Assembly (NCBI GenBank): GCA_950097015.1
Contig: CATNEN010000008.1
Span: forward strand, 2,604,001 to 2,668,000
DNA from: Macrostomum hystrix
Lineage: Eukaryota > Platyhelminthes > Macrostomidae
Reading direction: 5' to 3'
Length of the DNA: 64,000 bases
The notes beneath the pieces were generated by a model. That model did not search any database. It saw nothing but the letters and a program-made list of their open reading frames with translations, and was not told the DNA's origin. Below are positions 46,265-55,953 of the stretch, one piece after another. The position numbers and the translations under genes are program-made. The first letter of the stretch is position 1; every line of letters starts with the position of its first letter.

Positions 46265-47699
46265 ATGTCAAACTCCGTTGCTGCCCGAGACTGCAATGTG
46301 AGCAGCAAATTCAAGACATATTCGGTAAGCTGTTTGATCATGCTAGCCTAACCATAGAGTAGATTTCCGTCTGTGCATTATTTCATGGTGTGCCTTATTT
46401 CAACTTGCATCGTTTGATTGAGACGGTTGCAAGTGTTGCGAATGATGTGGATTAATAGGTGAGATAATTTAAAAAGTGAGGTGGATTAAGGGACAAATGG
46501 ATTAAGCAGTGAGCCGATTAAGAGGTGAGGGGATTAAGGAGAGGAGAGTTAAATTCAGGAGAGTAGAGTAAGATGCCTTGACACGTGAGAAGGATTAATT
46601 ATTGAGGTGTCTTGAAGAGTAAGTTGGATTAAGGACTGAGGTGGATTAAGGATTGAAGTGAATTAAGGACTGAGGAGGATTAAGGAGTGATGTGGATTAA
46701 GGAGTGAGTTAAATTAAGGACTGAGGTGGATTAAGGAGTGAGGTGGATTAAGGAGTGAGGTGGATTAAGGACTGAGGTGGATTAAGGAGTGAGGTGGATT
46801 AAGGAGTGAGGTGGATTAAGGAGTGAGGTGGATTAAGGAGTGAGTTAAATGAAGGACTGAGGTGGATTAAGGAGTGAGGTGGATTAAGGAGTGAGTTAAA
46901 TGAAGGACTGAGGTGGATTAAGGAGTGAGGTGGATTAAGGAGTGAGGTGGATTAAGGAGTGAGGTGGATTAAGGAGTGAGGTGGATTAAGGAGTGAGGTG
47001 GATTAAGGAGTGAGGTGGATTAAGGATTGAGGTGGATTAAGGACTGAGGTGGATTAAGGAGTGAGTTAAACTAAGGAGTGGGGTGGATTAAGAAGTGAGG
47101 TGGATTAAGGAATGTGGTGGATTAAGGACTGAGGTGGATTAAGGAGTGAGTTAAACTAAGGAGTGGGTGGATTAAGAAGTGAGGTGGATTAAGGAATGTC
47201 GTGGATTAAGGACTGAGGTGGATTAAGGAGTGAGTTAAACTAAGGAGTGGGTGGATTAAGAAGTGAGGTGGATTAAGGAGTGAGGTGGATTAAGGAGTGA
47301 GGTGGATTAAGGATTGAGGTGGATTCTATTCAAATATGGTTTGCTTTACGCTCAGCGTGAGTTATTTAATGCACAGTAGTTAACGCAAACTATTTTTTTC
47401 TTTGCCATCAGACTGGAAGACTGGGTGAAAAGATCAAGGCGAAGCTGCACAGACTTTACTACCAGTACCTGCTGATCACGGCAGCCTCCACGCTGGAGCC
47501 ACTCGAGGTGGCCATTTTTAACACGATCATCCTGTTTATCATTGGCGTGAGCTGTTTCTACGGCAGTGCTATGGTGGCGCACTTCTTCATCTCGACTGCG
47601 GCCCACCTGCCAGACGATTGGCAGCAGGTGCTGCCCGGATGGCTGCAGGCAGCCGCCGGCAGTGCCATGCAGGCCGCCAGGGTGGGTGGCGAACTTTAA
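46265..47699 (+). CDS. SPTSSA: Serine palmitoyltransferase small subunit (SPTSS family), two exons
   Basis: Activating subunit of the ER enzyme that condenses serine with acyl-CoA, the first step of sphingolipid synthesis. Exons 46265-46324 and 47412-47699 join in phase 0 (TYS|TGRL), 115 residues against about 70-76 in human. The core LHRLYYQYLLITAASTLEPL aligns with the family's FYYQYLLVTALYMLEPWE block, then FNTIILFIIGVSCFYGS forms the transmembrane helix (about 56-75). Extra length lies in a basic N-terminus and a C-terminal PDDWQQVLPGWLQAAAGSAM extension. The residue just before LEP, which differs between the two human subunits (Met or Val) and affects acyl-chain choice, is Thr47. AATAAA follows 33 nt after the stop. 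The intron is a 17-bp minisatellite. Whether it is SPTSSA or SPTSSB type cannot be decided. Confidence 0.9.
46470..47325. repeat. 17-bp minisatellite in the SPTSS intron
   Basis: About 48 copies of GAGGTGGATTAAGGAGT with ACTGAG, ATTGAG and GTTAAACTA variants. A block with GTTAAACTAAGGAGTGGG recurs three times near 47065, 47150 and 47235. Confidence 0.95.
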
Positions 47700-47731
47700 G
47701 TCTTTATCCACTAGTTCTTTGTCCATTTTCT

Positions 47732-47737
47732 AATAAA
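47732..47737 (+). terminator. Poly(A) signal of SPTSS
   Basis: AATAAA 33 nt downstream of the TAA stop, on the coding strand. Confidence 0.7.
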
Positions 47738-47979
47738 CTACGGATCACAGATGAGCCTTGCATAGAAGCCCTGCATTTCATTGTTAAGAATCTAAATGGC
47801 ATAGCTCTGTGCTCACGATTGTGTAATGCACTTGGATAGAGGAGAGACGCTAGCTGGTGTACATTGCTTCTTATTCAAGGTCAGTTAATAGCAGAAGCGT
47901 ACATAGCCGTTACAATGACAAGATAATATTTCCCGACAATGTACACTCCAGCCGTCGGTTTGGGGTTGAGGTCGTAGAT

Positions 47980-48906
47980 CAGGGGTCGGCAAACTCCGGC
48001 CCGCGGGCCAGATGCGGCCCTCGAAGCTCCCAAATCCGGCCCGTTGACCCTTCTGACATCTACAGTGTCCTGTTTCATCTCTCTCGTGTCTAATCTCTCC
48101 CGTGTCTAATCTCTCCCGTGTCTAATCTCTCCCGTGTCTCATCGCTCTCGTATCTAATCTCTCCCGTGTCTAATCTCTCCCGTGTCTCAACTCTCCCGTG
48201 TCTAATCTCTCCCGTGTCTAATCTCTCCCGTGTCTAATCTCTCCCGTGTCTCATCGCTCTCGTATCTAATCTCTCCCGTGTCTAATCTCTCCCGTGTCTC
48301 AACTCTCCCGTGTCTAATCTCTCCCGTGTCTAATCTCTCCCGTGTCTAATCTCTCCCGTGTCTAATCTCTCCCGTGTCTCATCGCTCTCGTATCTAATCT
48401 CTCCCGTGTCTAATCTCTCCCGTGTCTCAACTCTCCAGTGTCTAATCTCTCCCGTGTCTAATCTCTCCCGTGTCTAATCTCTCCCGTGTCTCATCTCTCC
48501 CGTGTCTCATCTCTCCCGTGTCTAATCTCTCCCGTGTCTCATCTCTCCCGTGTCTCAACTCTCCCGTGTCTAATCTCTCCCGTGTCTAATCTCTCCCGTG
48601 TCTAATCTCTCCCGTGTCTCATCTCTCCCGTGTCTAATCTCTCCCGTGTCTAATCTCTCCCGTGTCTCAACTCTCCCGTGTCTAATCTCTCCCGTGTCTA
48701 ATCTCTCCCGTGTCTAATCTTTCCCGTGTCTCATCGCTCTCGTATCTAATCTCTCCCGTGTCTAATCTCTCCCGTGTCTAATCACTTCCGTGTCTAATCA
48801 CTTCCGTGTCTAATCTCTTCCCTGTCTTTTATACAGTCAATGCGGCCCGCTGTCGTCTTTTAGGCTCTCTCTTTGGCCCGCCAGCAAATAAGTTTGCCTA
48901 CCCCTG
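47980..48906. mobile_element. hAT-type MITE with 8-bp target duplication and an internal minisatellite
   Basis: The left end is CAGGGGTCGGCAAACTCCGG and the right end is the complement of CAGGGGTAGGCAAACTTATT, the typical hAT/Charlie-type terminus. The 8-bp target duplication TCGTAGAT is perfect at 47972-47979 and 48907-48914. Subterminal GCGGCCC and GGGCC segments are partly inverted. No transposase frame is present; the interior is almost wholly a 16-bp minisatellite. It lies about 240 bp past the SPTSS poly(A) signal. Confidence 0.93.
48065..48825. repeat. 16-bp minisatellite inside the hAT MITE
   Basis: About 47 copies of TCTCTCCCGTGTCTAA with TCTCATCG, CTCGTATC and TCAACTC variants. The variants recur in the same order roughly every 110-130 bp, giving a higher-order pattern. 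Confidence 0.95.
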
Positions 48907-48914
48907 TCGTAGAT

Positions 48915-49760
48915 TGATCAATGTACATTCTAGATTACAGAGCCACAGGGAAGGAAAGTTAGAATTTTCGACCAGTGTACATATTCAAAGGGTAAGAGAT
49001 TGATATACAATGTACATTCCGTTTCAGCTCAGCTCCGTGGTTTCAATCTTTTTTTAGAGAATGGGCTAGGCTGCTTACGTTTCGACTGAAGTATGATTGG
49101 ATCCTGTGGAAGTGACAGTACATTTTACTGCACGAGACAGCTTTCAGTTTAGGGAAATGACGGCCTCAACTTATAAGCGCAATTCCCAAAAAGGCGACCA
49201 GGTTGCCTATTGTTGTCATCTGATCTTAGTTTGTTTGGCCAGAACAACCATGTGTGCCAAGCCATGCATTTAAGAGGTCGAACGCTCGAACGGTAACTGA
49301 GCTCTTAAATGCTGTCGGATCGTATATAGTAGTTTGTTTTACTAATACCGCGTTCATTTATTAAATAGAGTGTTGCTTTCTGTGGCGCGATGAATTCAAA
49401 TTACTGTACAAACAAAAGTATCGCACTTTGTACTAGCAGTGTGCGTTTGAAAATTTGCAGGGCTGACACAATTGCGACAGGTAAATGGAATACTGTACAG
49501 TATACGCAGATAGCCCATTTTTTGGACGCAGTTAAATTGAAATTGATGTCAGAACTGACTCGATATTTTAATTACGAAATCACACGTTTTTTTCACAATT
49601 TCTGCTCTGAAAACGCACTATTTTCTTTCGTTTGCGCGCTGTCATCTTCACAAAACCAGAGAACTGTCTGAGATGAGAAGAGCAAGTCAGCTGCAACTCA
49701 GATCCTTGATTTTTTCTAGATTTCTTCCTTCTCTACCGCAATGCAAAAAGTTTTGAGTTC
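48915..49760. other. Unique spacer between hAT MITE and SINE
   Basis: No tandem repeat. A 93-codon frame at 49390-49671 (plus) is the only longer one; it has no recognisable motif and I do not call it a gene. Confidence 0.35.
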
Positions 49761-49761
49761 T

Positions 49762-50377
49762 TTGCTGACTAATCTCTATCTATTTGCAGGGGGGCCCGGG
49801 GCACTTGTCGCACAAGCGACGGAGCAGCACGCCCCCAGACCGGCGAACTAGGCGCTTTTGCGCCCATCGCGCCGCCTCCCCTGAGCAGGCACCACACACA
49901 GCAGCACAGACCAGCCGGGGAGGGCAGGAGGCACCCAGAATAGGCAGCAGTGTCCCCCACCCCAGCCCCACATGCACATAGCAGACCAAGCCGGGGCGGA
50001 AGGCTGATAAGAAATCAGTCCTCAGGGGGGGCGGGTGATGAGTGTACACTTATCCAATCGCGCTGACGGAAGTCCAGAAAGCGCGCGGCGGTGTACACCC
50101 GCCCCCCAGCCACCCCCCCCCCAAGGTCTCACGCCCCAGCGCCAACGCACTCAACTCACACAACGCAGAACAGGCACACAGAAAGGTAGGAGCGAAGCTA
50201 TTATTTCAAGCTTTGATTGCACGAAACATGGTGCACCTCCGCCGGTCGCTACTGTCCAAACCCCCCAACAAGCCCCGAAATTAATCGTGACTTGAAGGGT
50301 GAATCGAACTAGCGTCCTTTGGAGTGCGAGGCAGCGACGTTAGCCGCTGACCCACTCGCCCCCTCATTGCTGACTAA
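49762..50377 (-). mobile_element. tRNA-derived SINE, ~590 bp, copy 2, with 11-bp target duplication
   Basis: The body 49773-50366 is an inverted near-identical copy of 3264-3851; its tRNA-like head is at 50290-50365. TTGCTGACTAA flanks it at 49762-49772 and 50367-50377. Compared with copy 1 there are few substitutions and a CCCCCCCC length change, so the two insertions are young. Confidence 0.88.
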
Positions 50378-51255
50378 AGTTTTTCCTATGCGATTCTATT
50401 TGCTGCTTCAGCTCACAGCCAATTGTGAATGCCACTCAATTTTTGTAGAATTCCTATAGCTTCTTAGAATGTCTTGACTTGGCTTTATTTTACTTAAAAA
50501 TATTGGTCTTGCTAAACAAATAAATGTCTGCTCTCAGACGCATCATAGAGCATATCTCGAATACATGCCAAATCTCGATCTTTCGCAAGGAAATTGTAAC
50601 AAAGGAGAGCACTGGCACATATTTTGTGCAAAAAGCACGACTTCAAAACACGCTATGAATCTTTGCTGCTTGACTATGGATTTATTTGTTCGGTTTAAGA
50701 GACGATGTAATAAAATTAGTACAAGTATGCTCCAATAATATAGTTAGTATACCATGAGTATATGAGGGTGTGGTCTGTGTATATCTGAAATCGAATGGTA
50801 AATAGATTCTGCTCACAAACCGCATACCAACCGGCTTTACTAACCCAACAAGGGAAAGCTCGAATGAGTAAGTAACAAAGGTCATGTATTTTGATTGGTG
50901 TTTAAAACTGAATTAGCCGTTTGGTTTTGTGAGTTCATTTATCGATTTGTCGATTGTTAGTTGGTATGCGGTTTTTTTTACAAAAAGCTAACAATATTTG
51001 ATAGTTGTATGTACTAAAATACGAGTATATCGATAAGAGAGCATTCGTTGTCATGGCGTACATAAAAAACGCGCAATGAAAAAAAAGTTGCTACCATTAA
51101 AGGCGAGTTTACTTACAATATTTTGATAGATAATTATCAAAATTTTGTTCTACGATAGTACAGTGCACAATTAAGTAGGGCAGCTTTGGATAAAGAAAGT
51201 AAGTTGTTCATTGCGCTTGCAGAGGAAATGATGACTTTTTACAAACTATAGTTAT
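50378..51255. other. AT-rich spacer
   Basis: No gene or tandem array that I can support. Confidence 0.35.
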
Positions 51256-51258
51256 GAA

Positions 51259-51430
51259 AGGTTACTGGAGGCTACAACCCCCTGGAGTAACCAAGTATAA
51301 ACTAGGGGGTTGTAGCCTAGTGGTGAGAGCGTCGGACTCACGACTTGAAGCTCGGAGGTTCGATTCCCGACTTCACTAGAACAATTCCTTTATCAAAAAA
51401 GCACATCCCACCACAGTTGCGGTCTGTGGT
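51259..51430 (+). mobile_element. tRNA-derived SINE (GTAGCCTAGTGG family) with inverted repeat at its start
   Basis: The A-box region is GGTTGTAGCCTAGTGGTGAG (51309 onwards) and the B box is GGAGGTTCGATTCCCGAC (about 51353-51370), spaced like a Leu/Ser-type tRNA. It continues to about 51430 (CCCACCACAGTTGCGGTCTG). Just before it, GGCTACAACCCCCT (51270-51283) is the exact inverse of AGGGGGTTGTAGCC (51304-51317). The same head lies at 59447 next to a minisatellite. Confidence 0.75.
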
Positions 51431-51744
51431 CTAGATTAAAAAACTTTAATGTTCTAATAATCAGTTATGAGCTTGAAACATTATTAAAATATAAGTAAAG
51501 CACAATAACTCAGATAAAAAAGCTAGTAATGAATAAAATTTTTGTAACGCTTAAAATAGATAAAAGCCAGTTATTAAATTCGATATTTGATTTCTTAAAG
51601 AAAGCGTAAACTAAAAGGAAAAAAATTATTTTTAGCCCACGTCTCCCAAGGCAATGTTCTTTCTAAATTATTTAATTAAAGTTCTATTTCATACAAATGT
51701 TTACATACACTGTGATTTATTTGACAAAAAAACCGTTGCAATTA

Positions 51745-52713
51745 CGAGGTGCATTCACAAAAGTTCTTTTCGGTCCTTTGGCATTGTTTTGTAAATGACA
51801 CACAGAACAAATTTTTTTCAAATGCTGCAAGTTTAGTTTATGGCCTAAACCTTCCTGAGTTTTTAAGCCTTAGCTGGTGACTGTGTCTGAGCTACAAGCA
51901 ATTTTTTAGGCCACCCTTCTATTTCTTGGCCATGGCAGAATCTTTTTAAAAGCAAGACGTTCGGAGCTTGATGAAGTTCCAATTCCTGCAAGGAAAGAAA
52001 CCTCCGGAGATGTTTAGAGAGCTTCAGCAAGTGTTTGGTGACAGTGCACCAACTGAACAGACTGTTCGAAAGTGGTTCCAGTTGTTCGCTGAAGGCAGAG
52101 AGAGCGTCGAGGACAACGACCGCTCTGGAAGACCGATGACTGCCACCAACGAGACCGAGGTGAAGAAAGTGCAGGAGCTCCTCTGAGCTCCTGATCGGCG
52201 ACTGACTTGCGAAGAGCTGTCAGAAGATGTCAGAGTGTCAATTGGCAGTGTGCACACCATTCTGACAGAGCGTCTCAACCTGCAGAAGAAATTCAGCAAG
52301 TGGGTGCCACACCTGCTGACAGGTGAGCAGAAGATGCAACGTGCTCTGGCCGCCACCAACCACCTGCGCCGTTTCCAGCGAGAAGGAGAGAATTTTCTTT
52401 CGTCCGCCCTACTCGCCCGATTTGTCACCCTGTGACTTCTTCCTATTCCCATCTGTGAAGAAGCACCTTCGGGGCATTCGATTCGACAGCGTCAAGCCCA
52501 TCAAAGCTGCTTGCCAAGGTGCGGTGCGTGAAACGGACGCGAGAGGCGTGGGTACTGGAATCAGAGGTCTGGTGCATCGCTGGCAGAAGTGCAAGGACAT
52601 TGGCGGAGAATATGTTATATATGAATGACCTAACCTTGTTTTCATTGTTCCATACGTTTTTTGTTAATTTTTTCTGAGCACCGAAAAGAACTTTTTGAAT
52701 GCACCTCACCTCG
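51745..52713 (+). mobile_element. Non-autonomous mariner-like element with internal deletion
   Basis: TA flanks at 51743-51744 and 52714-52715. Left terminus CGAGGTGCATTCACAAAAGT; the right terminus inverts to CGAGGTGAGGTGCATTCAAA, a duplicated GAGGT being the main difference. It encodes a transposase start (MMKFQFLQGKKPPEMFRELQ, RKWFQLFAEGRESVED, SGRPMTATNETEVKKVQELL then a TGA), followed by RLTCEELSEDVRVSIGSVHT and KWVPHLLTGEQK, then jumps with a frame change to PPYSPDLSPCDFFLFPSVKK. The region with the first two catalytic Asp residues (about 130 codons) is missing, so it is inactive. Confidence 0.92.
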
Positions 52714-53010
52714 TATTATCACAGTTCAACTTTCAAAGACTCCCTGTATAATCTGTATGCGATAATTTTCTATGGTAAGAGTATTTAAAAGTAAAAAATA
52801 TTAAACAGTCCAAAAAGGACAAAGCTGTGAAAAGTTCACAAAAACGCAACAAGTAGAAAAAAAGTTTTTAAAACAATTACACATTAGGACTCGACTTGTG
52901 AAGAAGATACATATTGACTAGTACATTCAACTAGCTACTAGTTACAATAAAAAAGTGACTTTGTTATAAACAGATTATAACACACTGTTTAAACTGATTG
53001 TAAAACATTA

Positions 53011-54330
53011 CGAGGGGTGGTTATTAAGTTCTCGGAAAAAGTAATTTAGAAAGATGCTAGGGACACGAAATTTTACTATGTTGTAGGGATGGCTATTCAA
53101 TGCTTGCATGCAAAATTTCAGCTCAATCGGCCATAATGATGCGCCGCAGTGGCCAAAGTTCCACAGAAAACATAATACCCCTGCCTCAGCTCACCGAACG
53201 TGACAGGCGGGTAGCCATTCTGGTGCAGTTTCGCCTGGGCAGCACTGCGGCTGCGTGTCACCAGACGCTTCGTGCGGCCCTTGAGGATCAAGCCCCGTCC
53301 CAGTCGATGGTGTACGAATGGTTTGCGCGCTTTCGCTGCGGCTCGGCCTCCCTGGACGACGAACCTCGCGAGGGTCGTCCAATTTCAGCCATCTCGGACG
53401 GAGTTGTCGCTGCTGTTCGACGCCACGTCGACGAGGATCGGCGAGTGACAACTCGTTGGTTGGAGCAGCTCGTGGGGGTGTCGCATTCAACCATCATCAA
53501 GATTCTGCACCAACACCTGGGCATGCGGAAGCTGTCTGCTCGCTGGGTGCCCCACCAACTCAGTGCAGATCAGATGCGAGCCCGCGTTGAGTTCGCCGAG
53601 CTGATGCTGGCCAAGTTCAATGGGGGAGCTTCAAAATCGGTGGACAACATCCTCACTGCTGACGAAACTTGGGTCTATTTCTACGACCCCGAGACCAAAG
53701 AGCAGAGTCGTCAGTGGGTGACCAATGAGGAGGATGCCCCGCTGAAATTCCGCCGAGAACGCAGTGTCGGCAAAGTGATGGCGGCCATTTTCTTCCGTCG
53801 CTGCGGGATCCTGCCGCCCGTGCTGCTGGATCACGGTGCCACGGTGACCGCAGAATGGTACACCACAATCTGCTTGCCGCAGGTTCTTCAAGCGCTTGCG
53901 CAGGAGCGGCCAAAGATGCATGAGAAGGGCATCTTCCTCCACCAGGACAACGCTCCCGCTCACAGGGCAAGAATGACCCAGGAATTCCTGCAGGCGACAC
54001 GGCTCGTCCAGCTGCCACATCCGGCATATTCGCCGGATCTCGCGCCTGCCGACTTCTTCCTCTTTCCCAGGATGAAGAAGAACCTGAAGGGAAAGCGCTT
54101 TAATTCGAGGGAGGAGCTCGCGGTTGCCCTGCAGACTGAGCTGGACTGCTTCACCAAAGTTGACCTGAGGGGATGCTTTGATGCGTGGTTCCATCGCTTG
54201 CAGAAGTGCTTGGATCTGGATGGAAGCTATGTTGAGAAGTGCTAGTAGGACGACCTTTCAGTGTGTGAAAACTCAGCCAAATCCGATAATTTTAAGGACA
54301 CTTTTCCGAGAACTTAATAACCACCCCTCG
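53011..54330 (+). mobile_element. Complete mariner element with TA duplication
   Basis: 1320 bp. The inverted termini CGAGGGGTGGTTATTAAGTT then CTCGGAAAA are perfect over about 29 bp, and TA lies at both flanks (53009-53010, 54331-54332). It encloses one intact transposase. The termini differ from those of the deleted mariner 300 bp upstream, so it belongs to another subfamily. Confidence 0.96.
53100..54245 (+). CDS. Mariner transposase (DD34D), intact
   Basis: 381 residues from ATG 53100; ATG 53136 would give 369, nearer the usual 345-350. An N-terminal HTH is followed by the MVYEWFARFRCGSASLDDEP-type linker (mariner WFxRF and EPREGRP), then WVPHQLSADQ (mariner WVPHEL), TADETWVYFYDPETK (first D), FLHQDNAPAHRA (second D), and YSPDLAPADFFLFPRMKK, whose last D is 34 residues after the second D. 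No stops or frameshifts. The high GC content of the frame contrasts with its AT-rich flanks, which supports recent arrival. Confidence 0.96.
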   Translation: MLACKISAQSAIMMRRSGQSSTENIIPLPQLTERDRRVAILVQFRLGSTAAACHQTLRAALEDQAPSQSMVYEWFARFRCGSASLDDEPREGRPISAISDGVVAAVRRHVDEDRRVTTRWLEQLVGVSHSTIIKILHQHLGMRKLSARWVPHQLSADQMRARVEFAELMLAKFNGGASKSVDNILTADETWVYFYDPETKEQSRQWVTNEEDAPLKFRRERSVGKVMAAIFFRRCGILPPVLLDHGATVTAEWYTTICLPQVLQALAQERPKMHEKGIFLHQDNAPAHRARMTQEFLQATRLVQLPHPAYSPDLAPADFFLFPRMKKNLKGKRFNSREELAVALQTELDCFTKVDLRGCFDAWFHRLQKCLDLDGSYVEKC

Positions 54331-54639
54331 TATGTCAGTAGTAAAGAAAACCAAAAATTTCTAAATGACATTGTTGAATACGTAATTGTGAAGAAAATAA
54401 ACGTTTTTAATAACATACTCTAAATATAATGCTATATTTGCCAGATAACTTACTGTAAGTAATATATGCTAAGTAATAATACTATACTAATTGGACAGAA
54501 ACGACGGAAAATTCTTGGGGTGGAGTGTAGCGATAAACGACAAACGTAATCGTACTACATAATTAATTTTCAAGTTAAACACATTGATTTATCTAAGCTA
54601 GCTTGAATAAACTAGCACCCAGCAACAGCAAGTAGTTCT

Positions 54640-55608
54640 CATCTGGCATTCATCATTAAATAGTTCTCATCTAACCTCATTTCTCATGGACTAGTTCTCA
54701 TCTAACCTCATTTCTCATGGACTAGTTCTCATCTGACCACATTTCTCATGGACTAGTTCTCATCTGACCCAATTTCAAATAGACTAGTTCTCATCTGACC
54801 CAATTTCAAATAGACTAGTTCTCATGAGACCTCATTTCACTTAGACTAGTTCTCATGAGACCTCATTTCACTTAGACTAGTTCTCATGTGACCTCATTTC
54901 ACATGGACTAGTTCTCATGTGACCTCATTTCACATGGACTAGTTCTCATGTGACCTCATTTCACATGGACTAGTTCTCATGTGACCTCATTTCACATGGA
55001 CTAGTTCTCATGTGACCTCATTTCTCATGGACTAGTTCTCATGTGACCTCATTTCACATGGACTAGTTCTCATGTGACCTCATTTCACATGGACTAGTTC
55101 TCATGTGACCTCATTTCACATGGACTAGTTCTCATGTGACCTCATTTCACATGGACTAGTTCTCATGTGACCTCATTTCACATGGACTAGTTCTCATGAG
55201 ACCTCATTTCACTTAGACTAGTTCTCATGTGACCTCATTTCACATGGACTAGTTCTCATGTGACCTCATTTCACATGGACTAGTTCTCATGTGACCTCAT
55301 TTCACATGGACTAGTTCTCATGTGACCTCATTTCACATGGACTAGTTCTCATGTGACCTCATTTCACTTAGACTAGTTCTCATGTGACCTCATTTCACAT
55401 GGACTAGTTCTCATGTGACCTCATTTCACATGGACTAGTTCTCATGTGACCTCATTTCACTTAGACTAGTTCTCATGTGACCTCATTTCACATGGACTAG
55501 TTCTCATGTGACCTCATTTCACATGGACTAGTTCTCATGTGACCTCATTTCACATGGACTAGTTCTCATGTGACCTCATTTCACATGGACTAGTTCTCAT
55601 GTGACCTC
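54640..55608. repeat. 31-bp minisatellite
   Basis: About 31 copies of ACTAGTTCTCATGTGACCTC plus ATTTCACATGG. Diverged copies (TCTAACCTC, TGACCCAATTTCAAATAG) lie only at the left end, so expansion proceeded rightward. The array ends abruptly 345 bp from the PIP4K stop codon. Confidence 0.96.
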
Positions 55609-55953
55609 ATCACTGCACAGGAAAATTTTCAGACTGTAAAAGTTGGGAGTTGGAGTGGAGTTGCTGATTACGCATCTTGACAGATCTGGAATCTAAACAT
55701 TTAGGCAATTTGATAAAAGAACAGAGGGCTTGGCAATAGTCTCTGCTACGCATTATAAACTTTCTGAGTTCAGGACTAGCATAATGCACTGTATAAAAAG
55801 CATTAGATTCCGGATCCAAAGTAGAAAAGCTGCGCTCTGTTTAAAGTTTCCATGGAAACCTTAAATTACTAAATCGAACTACGAAACACAAAAACGGTTG
55901 CCATGGAAACTGATTCAGAAAGCAGTTGTCATCAGTAAGATTTGTCCGCGGTC

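Noticed and set aside
51304..51375. A tRNA gene
   Set aside because: A and B boxes are present but the acceptor stem does not pair, and the sequence recurs with a non-tRNA tail at 59444; a SINE head fits better.
53191..54194. Minus-strand frames of 78-187 codons
   Set aside because: Shadows of the GC-rich mariner transposase.
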